64,000 nt of DNA from Hydrogenophaga taeniospiralis CCUG 15921 (GTDB lineage Bacteria; Pseudomonadota; Gammaproteobacteria; Burkholderiales; Burkholderiaceae_C), in contig NZ_BCWR01000001.1 in the NCBI RefSeq assembly GCF_001592305.1, positions 496,001 to 560,000 on the forward strand, written 5' to 3'. Shown piece by piece: positions 8,267 through 15,905 of the stretch (the first letter of the stretch is position 1; every line of letters starts with the position of its first letter). Below the pieces are notes generated by a model that saw only the letters and a program-made list of their open reading frames with translations, did not search any database and was not told the DNA's origin. Position numbers and translations under genes: made by a program.

Positions 8267-10497
8267 CGTGTGCCCCCCTTCACGTCGACGTTGATGAGCA
8301 GGTCGGCGGCCGTCGTGGGCGACCAGGGCGTGACGCCGGTGCCGGTGAGGTTGCAGGCCGGCGGGTTGTCGGCCTGGGCCTTCAGGTCGTCGTAGCGCTT
8401 CTTGGTATCGACTTCCATCTCCCGCGCGGCGGTGAGCTGCGCGTTCAAGCCGTCGAGCTCGCGCTGAATCGTCAGAGGCCTCATGTATTTGCTGTCTGCG
8501 TGGGGTTGTGTCGATCCGGTGTCACCGCCCGAGCCGTACAGGTCCTGCATCGCCGACAGGACAAACGGACTGGTCGAATAACTTCCACTCGTGCAGGCCG
8601 GTGCCGGGAGGGGCTTCGTGGTGCAGGCGATGAAGGTCAAGGGCGGGTAATAGAAGTTGTAGGGGCCCAGGCTGCCGTTGGCGAGGTTGGCGTAGGCCGT
8701 CTGGTAGCTGGCGAGCGCGCCGTTGAGCACCGCCAGCGCGCTGGCTTCGGCGGCGATGGCGGCCTGCAGGTTCACGTAGGCCTGGTCCCGCTTGACGATC
8801 CCGTTGTCGCGCTCCGAGGTGAGCGTGGTGACGTCGTTGAGCAGCGCCAGCTCCCCCTGCTTGTTGCTGCGCTGGAGCTGCAGGGCTTCCTTGGCGGTCT
8901 GGTCCGTCTCGGCGGCGATCAGGATGTCCAGCGCGGCAATCTCCGCCTCCACCTGGGGGATCAGCGTGGTGCGGTTGGTCAGCATGTTGTTGTAGCGCAC
9001 GACGATGTCGCTCCAGCTGTCGTATTCGGTCTGGTAGAGGGTCCGGGTCGCCTGGGCCTCGTCATAGTCCAGGTCCTCCTGGTTCCAGGTGTTCGATCCG
9101 TTGACCAACAGGGTCACGGTGCCGTCGAGGTCGGACGATGAGCCGCCGTACCGGACCCAGAAATACAAGGCGTTGATCGCATCGGTCTTGGTGGTGTTCG
9201 CGTTGGCCAGATCGGTCTGCTTCTGCGCAACCTCGCCCTCCAGGCGGGTGACCTCGGCCTTGGCCTTGTTCCATTCGTCCAGCGACGCGGCCAGCGCCGC
9301 GCTGACGTCGGGCACGGGGCAGGACACCGATGCCGGCGGGCGGCTGTTGTCGGCCAGCACCAGCGCGTTGCCCGCCATGATCGCGGCCGTCACGTTCAGG
9401 GCGATGGTGGCGATGTTGGCCGCGGTGGACACCCCGGCGAGCACGGCCGAGGCGATGTGCTGCGGGAAGGCGGCGCAGGCGTTCACCGCCAGGCCCAGCG
9501 TGGCGCCGCACAGTGTGGCCTCGGCCACCGCGTTGCCCGTGTCCGACGCGGCCTCCACCACCGAAGCGGTCAGCTCCACCGCGGTGATCGCCGCGCCCAG
9601 CGCGGCGAAGATCACCGCGCGCTCGGCGGCGTCGATGTTGTCCTCGCGCATGTCGTCGACCTGATTCACCACGTCCAGCCCCAGGGCCACGGTGTCGATC
9701 GACTGCGCCAGCGGCTGGCAGTGGAAGGCCGACTGCAGGCTGGCGAACGAGCGCTCGCGCACCACGTCGTCGTAGCTGCTGAGCAGCGGCGAGCGGTCGG
9801 GGTCTTCCACCGTGTTGCCCGCCGCGCCGTTGACGCCATCAAACAGCGAGCCGTCGCCGTCGGTGTCTTCCAGGCCCGGATGCACCAGCGCATAGGCCAC
9901 CGCCCGCAAGGGTGACGCGGTTACGTGGGCCATGCCCGCGCCGAAGGTGGCCACCGCGCCCTCCCCCACCCGCTGGCACAGGTCGGGCAGGGTGAGGATG
10001 TTGGCCTGGTAGCTGCCGCCGTTGCCGACGGTGTCGCGCATGGCCGCGAAGGTGGTCGCGCCATCGTCGTATTCCAGCGGGCGCCAGTCGTCGCCCAGCA
10101 CCGCGAGGTCGTAGGCTGTGGCACCGCGCTGCACCAGGTAGCGCAGCTGGGCCACGCCCACGCCGGCGTCGGCCCCCGCCAGCTTGAGCGACACCGAGGG
10201 CAGCCAGCCCTTCTGGGCGCCGCCGCCGCAGTCTTCCAGCCCGTCGCGGTCGGTGTCGGGACACGGCAGGCGGCGCATCACCGTGGCGAAGGTGATCACC
10301 GCCGTGTCCGCCTGGGAGAGCGACGCGCGCTCCTGGCGCGAGCTCTGCAGCGCGGAGCGCTCGCGCCATTCCAGGTAGCCGACCGTGGCCAGCCCGCCCA
10401 CGATGGCGATGAACAGCAGCACCTCCAGCAGGCCCAGGCCGCGGTGGCGGCGCCGGGGTGCCGGGGTGGGTGGGCGGGCCCGGGGCATCACACGCAT
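8263..10497 (-). CDS. Giant pseudopilin (744 aa) with hydrophobic module and long coiled coil
   Basis: Predicted 744-aa protein. The arginine-rich leader ends in HRG and is followed by LGLLEVLLFIAIVGG; the first mature residue is Leu rather than Phe, but Glu5 is kept. The head has MRRLPCPDTDRDGLEDCG, LVHPGLEDTDGDGSLFDG (an EF-hand-like Asp pattern), YDD and a third cysteine in AFHCQPL. Hydrophobic stretches at about 289-309 and 324-374 follow. Next comes a heptad-like Glu/Lys/Gln/Ala-rich region (about 395-435 and 480-605), then a Cys-containing C-terminal domain. Typical pseudopilins are 150-250 aa. It sits directly after the platform-protein gene (TGATG overlap). It could form a long tip or spacer; the function is unknown. 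Confidence 0.78.
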   Translation of the reverse strand: MRVMPRARPPTPAPRRRHRGLGLLEVLLFIAIVGGLATVGYLEWRERSALQSSRQERASLSQADTAVITFATVMRRLPCPDTDRDGLEDCGGGAQKGWLPSVSLKLAGADAGVGVAQLRYLVQRGATAYDLAVLGDDWRPLEYDDGATTFAAMRDTVGNGGSYQANILTLPDLCQRVGEGAVATFGAGMAHVTASPLRAVAYALVHPGLEDTDGDGSLFDGVNGAAGNTVEDPDRSPLLSSYDDVVRERSFASLQSAFHCQPLAQSIDTVALGLDVVNQVDDMREDNIDAAERAVIFAALGAAITAVELTASVVEAASDTGNAVAEATLCGATLGLAVNACAAFPQHIASAVLAGVSTAANIATIALNVTAAIMAGNALVLADNSRPPASVSCPVPDVSAALAASLDEWNKAKAEVTRLEGEVAQKQTDLANANTTKTDAINALYFWVRYGGSSSDLDGTVTLLVNGSNTWNQEDLDYDEAQATRTLYQTEYDSWSDIVVRYNNMLTNRTTLIPQVEAEIAALDILIAAETDQTAKEALQLQRSNKQGELALLNDVTTLTSERDNGIVKRDQAYVNLQAAIAAEASALAVLNGALASYQTAYANLANGSLGPYNFYYPPLTFIACTTKPLPAPACTSGSYSTSPFVLSAMQDLYGSGGDTGSTQPHADSKYMRPLTIQRELDGLNAQLTAAREMEVDTKKRYDDLKAQADNPPACNLTGTGVTPWSPTTAADLLINVDVKGGTR

Positions 10498-11771
10498 CAG
10501 CCCCCTCCCAGCGAGTGGTTGACCGACTGGCGCACCAGGTCGTAGATCGGCAGCAGCAGCGCCACGATCAGGAAGATGAACAGCGCGCCGGCCAGCAGGA
10601 TCAGCGCGGGCTTGATGATCTCGCCCAGCGACTTGACCACCACGTCCAGCCGCTTGCGGTATTCGGTGGCCAGGCGGTCGAGCTGCTTGTCCAGCGAGCC
10701 GGACTCCTCGCCCACGGAAATCATGCGCACCGCCATGGCCGGGAATCCGCCCACGCGGCGCATGGACGCGCCGATGCCTTCACCGCGCGCCACGCCGTCG
10801 CGCACCCGCAGCAGGCGCTCGCGGTAGTACTGGTCGGTGGTGGCGCGGGACAACACGTCCAGGCTGAGCATGAAGTCCAGGCCGGCGCGCACCAGCAGGG
10901 CCAGGTGCTCGCTGATGAAGGCCATGCCCGACGAGGTGGACAGGGTGCGCGCGATCGGCAGGCGGTGCAGCAGCTCGTGGCAGGCCAGCTTGAAGCCGGG
11001 GATGGAGCGGTACAGCCACATCAGCAGCATCACCAGCAGCACCACGCCGACCGCGAACAGCACCAGGTAATGGACCAGCGCGTCCGACACCGCGATCAGC
11101 CACTGCGTGAGCGGCGGCAGCTTCGCCTGCAGCTGCTTGAACAGCTGGGCCATGTTGGGCACCACGTAGTAGAGCCAGAAGAAGCCCACGCCCAGGATGG
11201 TGGTGAACACCAGCACCGGGTAGATCAGCGCGGTGCGGATGTCGCGGCGGATGTCGATCAGCCGCTCGATGTGCGAGGCCGACTCCAGCAGCATGCGCGG
11301 CAGCTCGCCCGACTGGTCGCCGATCTCCGCCAGGTTGCGCACGGTTTCCGGAAACACGTCGGGGTGCCGGGCGAACGACTGCGGCATGCGCATGCCCGAG
11401 CCCAGGTCGGTGTGCACGCGCTGCGCGAGCTCGGCCACGCCGTCGTCGCCGGACTCGTCTTCCACCAGCGTCTTGAGCGCCTCCATCATCGGCACGCCCG
11501 CGTCCAGCATGATGCCCATGTCGCGCAGGAAACCGGCCAGGTCCTGCTGGCGCACGTGGCGGCGAAACAGCCGCATGCGCAGGTCGTTCAGGGCCGTGAC
11601 CCAGGCCGGCAGGCGCACCAGGCTGAGCACGGCGCCCTCGGTGGTCTGCTCCAGGCGCAGGCGCACCGAGTGGTCGCGCTCGACCAGCAGGCGCAGGAAA
11701 CCGCTTTTCACCTTGCCGTGGGGCAGCAGCACGCGGTAGAAGTAGGTACGCAGACCGGCGGCGGTGCTCAT
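10497..11771 (-). CDS. mshG: Pilus/type II secretion inner-membrane platform protein (GspF/PilC/MshG family)
   Basis: Predicted 424-aa polytopic membrane protein that anchors pilus assembly and couples it to the ATPase. Two tandem GspF domains are visible, each with the family's GE-SG signature: IGDQSGELPRMLLE in the first and VGEESGSLDKQLDRL in the second. Transmembrane helices lie around TALIYPVLVFTTILGVGFFWLYYV, the VLFAVGVVLLVMLLMWLY segment, and the C-terminal ALILLAGALFIFLIVALLLPIY. The N-terminal 60 residues are a soluble extension. It is immediately downstream of the ATPase gene, the usual E-G/F order, and its stop overlaps the next start by one base. Confidence 0.9.
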   Translation of the reverse strand: MSTAAGLRTYFYRVLLPHGKVKSGFLRLLVERDHSVRLRLEQTTEGAVLSLVRLPAWVTALNDLRMRLFRRHVRQQDLAGFLRDMGIMLDAGVPMMEALKTLVEDESGDDGVAELAQRVHTDLGSGMRMPQSFARHPDVFPETVRNLAEIGDQSGELPRMLLESASHIERLIDIRRDIRTALIYPVLVFTTILGVGFFWLYYVVPNMAQLFKQLQAKLPPLTQWLIAVSDALVHYLVLFAVGVVLLVMLLMWLYRSIPGFKLACHELLHRLPIARTLSTSSGMAFISEHLALLVRAGLDFMLSLDVLSRATTDQYYRERLLRVRDGVARGEGIGASMRRVGGFPAMAVRMISVGEESGSLDKQLDRLATEYRKRLDVVVKSLGEIIKPALILLAGALFIFLIVALLLPIYDLVRQSVNHSLGGG

Positions 11772-11774
11772 GGC

Positions 11775-13445
11775 TTACTCCAGTCCGATGGCGCGGCGCA
11801 CCTCGTCCACCGTGGTCTCGCCCTGGAGCACCCGGTAGCGGGCCATGCCCGCCATGGGCTTGAGCCCGCTGGCCTCGGCCAGCTCGCGGATGCGCGCGCG
11901 CGGGGCCTCGCCCACGATGGCGTCGGCCAGCTCGCGCTTGACCGTCAGGATTTCATAGACCGGCAACCGGCCGCGGTAGCCCGTGCCTCGGCAGTGGCTG
12001 CAACCCACCCCGTGGTGCACCATGGACACCTCCGGCCCGAGCCAGGCTTTTTCGTCCTCGGTCGCGGCGCGCTGGGCCTTGCAGTAGGGACAGATGCAGC
12101 GCACCAGGCGCTGGTTGATGACCGCGACCAGGTTCTCGGCCACGGTCTCGGCGTCCACACCGAGCAGCCGCAGGCGGGGCACCACGCCAAAGATGCCGCC
12201 CACGTGCAGGGTGGAGAGCACCAGGTGCCCGGTGGACGAGGCGTCGAGCGCGGCCCGCGCCGTCTCGGCGTCGCGCACCTCACCCACCAGGATGATGTCC
12301 GGGTCGTGGCGCAGGAAGTGCCGCATGGCGCTGGCGAAGTCGTAGCCGGCGCGGCGGTTCACCTCGGTCTGGCAGGCCACCGGCACCCGGTATTCCACCG
12401 GGTCTTCCACCGTCAGCACGTTGCGCTCCACCAGCGGCTGCACGCGCAGGGCCGCGTGCAGGGTGGTGCTCTTGCCCGAGCCGGTGGGGCCGGTGATCAG
12501 GATCAGGCCGTGCGGGCGCGCGAAGGCCTTTTCCATCTCGGCCACGTCTTCCTCCAGGAAGCCCAGGTCCTGCAGGCGGTCGAGGTCGCTGCGCTCGGCC
12601 AGCAGACGCATGGCCACGCGCTCGCCAAACTCCGAGATCATGGTCGAGACCCGGATCGTGTAGGTCGCGTCCATCAGGTTGATGGTGAAGCTGCCGTCCT
12701 GCGGCAGGCGCTGCTCGCTGGCGTCCATGTCGGCCTTGAGCTTGATGAACGACACCAGGCGGTCCAGCGAGGGCGGCATCGCGAACATCGGGCGCAACAC
12801 GCCGTCGATGCGCATCAGCACCCCGCGGCTGCGGGCAGTGGGGGCGAGGTGCACGTCGGTGGCGCGCTCGCGCACGGCGGTGTGCAGGATCAGCTCCATC
12901 AACCGGTCGGGGCTGTAGGCGTGGTCGCGGTCGTCGCCGAGCTTGCGGATCTCGGCCTCGATCAGCCGCTCGACCGGGTTTTCCTGGAAGTAGTAGTGCT
13001 GGTGGATGGCGTCGATGACGGCGAAGAACTCGCCCTGCCAGAACACCACTTCCTGCCCGACGCGGCGCTGGATCAGCGTGGCCACGGCATCGGGCTCCGC
13101 GTCGCCCAGCAGCACCCGCAGCTTGTCGCCCTCGCGGCCCACGGGCAGGAAGTTGTGCGTCAGGCACAGGCTGCGGTTGAAGGCCGCGGCCACTTCCGGG
13201 TCGACCGCGGGCACCTCCCGGAATTCGATGCCGCGCTGGATCGCCAGCTGGCGCGCCAGGTCCTTGGCGCTGATGAAGCCCAGCTCCACCAGCATGCGCC
13301 CGAGCTTCTGCCCTTCGACCGCCTGCTTCTGGCGCACGTAGTCGATCACGATCTGGCTGACCAGTCCGTTGGACACCAGCATCCGGCTGAAGCTGAGGCG
13401 CGTTTCGTTCATGGGTTCCATCCCGGTGTCACTGTTCTTGTACAT
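11775..13445 (-). CDS. mshE: Pilus assembly/type II secretion ATPase (GspE/PilB/MshE family)
   Basis: Predicted 556-aa hexameric assembly ATPase at the cytoplasmic face. An N-terminal GspE-N domain spans about 20-150. The catalytic domain has Walker A GPTGSGKST (319-327), an Asp box VEDPVEY (346-352), Walker B IILVGE in the 381-392 stretch and a His box LVLSTLH. A zinc motif is formed by Cys452/455 and Cys482/485, which is typical of extension rather than retraction ATPases. The start at 13445 is preferred because GGAGAAG lies just upstream; it overlaps the previous gene by 17 bases. ATP hydrolysis here should drive extrusion of pilins past the neighbouring platform protein. Confidence 0.92.
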   Translation of the reverse strand: MYKNSDTGMEPMNETRLSFSRMLVSNGLVSQIVIDYVRQKQAVEGQKLGRMLVELGFISAKDLARQLAIQRGIEFREVPAVDPEVAAAFNRSLCLTHNFLPVGREGDKLRVLLGDAEPDAVATLIQRRVGQEVVFWQGEFFAVIDAIHQHYYFQENPVERLIEAEIRKLGDDRDHAYSPDRLMELILHTAVRERATDVHLAPTARSRGVLMRIDGVLRPMFAMPPSLDRLVSFIKLKADMDASEQRLPQDGSFTINLMDATYTIRVSTMISEFGERVAMRLLAERSDLDRLQDLGFLEEDVAEMEKAFARPHGLILITGPTGSGKSTTLHAALRVQPLVERNVLTVEDPVEYRVPVACQTEVNRRAGYDFASAMRHFLRHDPDIILVGEVRDAETARAALDASSTGHLVLSTLHVGGIFGVVPRLRLLGVDAETVAENLVAVINQRLVRCICPYCKAQRAATEDEKAWLGPEVSMVHHGVGCSHCRGTGYRGRLPVYEILTVKRELADAIVGEAPRARIRELAEASGLKPMAGMARYRVLQGETTVDEVRRAIGLE

Positions 13446-14964
13446 AGAACTTCTCCAATAGCAGGCCGCTCAGGGGGTCCACCTCGCCCGAGGGACTCAG
13501 GCCCAGTTCGTTCTGGAATTGCCTCAGGGCGCCGCGGCTGCGCTCGCCCCAGATGCCGTCCACTTCGCGCGGCAGCAGGCTGCCGTATTCGGTCAGCGCG
13601 ATCTGGAAGCGGGCCGCGGTCAGGCGGTTGTTCAGGGCGTGGCCGGCCTGGGGCGTGCTCCAGGTCAGCCACACCTGGCCCTGGCGGCTGTCCATGCAGA
13701 CGTCGGCCAGCCGGGCCAGGCGCGCGCCCAGCAGCTGGTGGGTGAGCTCCGCCAGCGGCTGGCTCACGACCATGCGCCCGTCGGGCTGCTCGGTGGCGGG
13801 CTCGCAGCCGGCGCCGAAGAGGCCGCCGGGCGCCACGGCCGGTGTGCCCGGTGCAGCGGCGGATGCATCGGGCGAAACGGACAGCGCCGCCACGGCCGGT
13901 GCGTCCGGGGCCGCCGATGCGGGGGCCGGCGCAGGCTCGGTCAACGGCGGAGCCAAAGCGACCACCTGGGCCGCCGCGCCATCAGCCATCGGCTGCGCTT
14001 GGCCTGCGTCCACGCCGCCGAAACGCGAGCCCAGGGCCGCGCCGGTGGCGACCAGGCCGGCGAAGGCGGCGGCGACCAGCCAGGGCCGGCGGGTGCGGGC
14101 CGGCGGCACCACGCCCACGGCGTCCACCGTGGGGGCGCCCACCAGATCGACCCGGCTGTCGGTGATAGCCTCCTTCATCAGGTTGGCGTCGATCACGTTG
14201 CCGTTGCGCGCCGCCAGCCCGTACAGGCAGCGGTCCATGATCAGGTGGATCTGCCGGGGCACGCCCTGCGTTTCGCGCCAGAGCAGCTGGCAGGCATCGG
14301 TCTGCAGCACCAGCGAGCCGTTGCTGCCGGACGACTCGAAGCGGAAGCGCACGTAGTCGGCGATCTCGGTGCTGGTCAGGCCATACAGCCGCGAATGTTT
14401 CACCAGCCGGCTGCGCAACTGCCGCAGGCTGTGCTGCGACAGCATCTCTTCCAGCTCGGGCTGGCCGGCCAGCAGGATCTGCAGCAGCTTTTCCTGGTCG
14501 GTCTCCAGGTTGCACAGCAGCCGGATCAGCTCCAGCGAGTTCGCCGAAAGGTTCTGCGCGTCGTCGATGATCAGCAGGCAGGTCTTGCCCTCGCGGTGGT
14601 TGGCGAGCAGGAAGGTGTTGAGCGCGGAGATGTCGGACGGCAGCGCGCCGGTGCCTTCCAGGCCGAAGTCCTGCAGCACGGCGGCCAGCAGCTCCGGCCC
14701 CTGCAGGAAGGTGTTGAACACCAGCGCCGAGACCACGTTCTTCGCGGCCAGGTCCGTCATCAGCCGCCGCACCAGCGTGCTCTTGCCCATGCCGACCTCG
14801 GCCGTGAGCAGCGAAAAGCCCTTGCGCGAGAGCACGCAGTGCTCCAGCTCGACCAACTGCTCGTCCAGGTGCGGGGTCGAGAAATAGCAGCCCGCGTCGG
14901 GCGTGTAGGGAAAGGGGTTGCGCACCAGGCCCAGCGCGGCCAGGTGGCTGTTGCGGGCGTTCAT
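13429..14964 (-). CDS. mshM: ExeA/GspA/MshM-like AAA ATPase with peptidoglycan-binding domain
   Basis: Predicted 511-aa bitopic protein. The cytoplasmic AAA domain opens with the family sequence YFSTPHLDEQL and has Walker A AEVGMGKST (55-63) and Walker B LLIIDDAQN (about 130-137). One transmembrane helix follows (about 293-311), then a Pro/Ala-rich periplasmic linker. A C-terminal peptidoglycan-binding domain (about 440-505) is recognisable by VDGIWGERSRGALRQFQ. ExeA/GspA proteins use this layout to open the cell wall for secretin assembly; MSHA MshM is the same AAA family but usually lacks the wall-binding part. It partners with the downstream-overlapping GspB/MshN-like gene. Confidence 0.85.
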   Translation of the reverse strand: MNARNSHLAALGLVRNPFPYTPDAGCYFSTPHLDEQLVELEHCVLSRKGFSLLTAEVGMGKSTLVRRLMTDLAAKNVVSALVFNTFLQGPELLAAVLQDFGLEGTGALPSDISALNTFLLANHREGKTCLLIIDDAQNLSANSLELIRLLCNLETDQEKLLQILLAGQPELEEMLSQHSLRQLRSRLVKHSRLYGLTSTEIADYVRFRFESSGSNGSLVLQTDACQLLWRETQGVPRQIHLIMDRCLYGLAARNGNVIDANLMKEAITDSRVDLVGAPTVDAVGVVPPARTRRPWLVAAAFAGLVATGAALGSRFGGVDAGQAQPMADGAAAQVVALAPPLTEPAPAPASAAPDAPAVAALSVSPDASAAAPGTPAVAPGGLFGAGCEPATEQPDGRMVVSQPLAELTHQLLGARLARLADVCMDSRQGQVWLTWSTPQAGHALNNRLTAARFQIALTEYGSLLPREVDGIWGERSRGALRQFQNELGLSPSGEVDPLSGLLLEKFYVQEQ

Positions 14965-15905
14965 GGGCTGGTCTCGCTGCGGGCCAACTGGTCCACCGCC
15001 GTGCGCAGCACCGCCGAATTCGGGTTCTGACGCAGGGACTTGGCCAGCACGTCCTTGGCCTGGTCAAAGCGCTGGCGCTTCTTCTCGATGGCCGCCAGAT
15101 TCAGGCTGGCGTGTTCGTCGCCCGAGAGCTTGTCCAGCAGGCGCCGGTACAGGCGCTGCGCGCCGTCGAGATCGTCGGTCTGGTGGGCAAACCAGGCCTC
15201 GGCGCGCAACCGGGCCACGGAAGATTCCGGCAGCCTGGCCTGGATCGCCTGCAGCTGCCGGCGGGCCGCGTCCACATCGTGGCCGGCCAGCGCCTGGTTC
15301 AGCGCATCGAACAGGGCCGGCAGTTCGTCGGGCGTGGGCTGGGACACCGGCACGCTCGCCGGTGCAGGCGGGCTCGCTGCAGCCCCCTTCTTTCCGGCGG
15401 CGGGCTCGGCGGGTGGGCGTGCGTCTTCAACACTCTGCGTGCCCTGCGGTTTCTGAGCCGGTGCGGCCGGTGCCGACAAGGCGCGCGAGAGCGCCAGCCG
15501 GGGCGAGGCGGTGGGCAGCGGCAGGTCCGCCTTGGGCAAGGCCACCTCAGGCAAGGCAGTTTCAGGCAAGGCCACGCGGGCAGCGCTCACCGGGGCCGGG
15601 GCCACCGGTGCGGACGAGACCATGGCAGCACGGCCCTGCGCCGCCAGCACCACGGGCACTGGCACCTGCGGTGAAACCTGCGCTGACGCCGCCGACGGCC
15701 CGTGCTGGGCCGCCATGGCCAGGCTCACCATCCAACCCGCCAGCACCGCCACGGCCGCGATCACCACGCCCCACAACGCAGGCATGGGGTTCCAGCCGCG
15801 CCGGGCCGGCGCGGGCGTGGCCACGCCGGTCCACCGACGACCAGAGGGCTGGGAAGGCGCCGCCTGCTGTTCGGTTTGTTTGAGAGCCTGGTAGATGAGG
15901 CTCAT
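14961..15905 (-). CDS. MshN/GspB-like inner-membrane protein with TPR region
   Basis: Predicted 314-aa bitopic protein. It opens with MSLIYQALKQTEQ, the short cytoplasmic helix that marks ExeB/GspB/MshN proteins and contacts the AAA partner. A transmembrane helix (about 43-66) leads into a long Ala/Pro linker. The C-terminal 110 residues form TPR-like helices (DVDAARRQLQAIQARLP and AQRLYRRLLDKLSGDEHASL). The likely role is linking the ATPase of the adjacent gene to secretin assembly in the periplasm. It overlaps both neighbours by ATGA-type junctions. MshN versus GspB cannot be separated on this evidence. Confidence 0.75.
   Translation of the reverse strand: MSLIYQALKQTEQQAAPSQPSGRRWTGVATPAPARRGWNPMPALWGVVIAAVAVLAGWMVSLAMAAQHGPSAASAQVSPQVPVPVVLAAQGRAAMVSSAPVAPAPVSAARVALPETALPEVALPKADLPLPTASPRLALSRALSAPAAPAQKPQGTQSVEDARPPAEPAAGKKGAAASPPAPASVPVSQPTPDELPALFDALNQALAGHDVDAARRQLQAIQARLPESSVARLRAEAWFAHQTDDLDGAQRLYRRLLDKLSGDEHASLNLAAIEKKRQRFDQAKDVLAKSLRQNPNSAVLRTAVDQLARSETSP

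Noticed and set aside
10458-13745. Very long open frame (over 1000 codons) on the + strand opposite the ATPase and platform genes
   Set aside because: Its translation is His/Gln/Arg/Gly-rich low-complexity text with no motifs, while the - strand carries intact GspE and GspF families. GC-rich third-codon positions commonly open the antisense frame.
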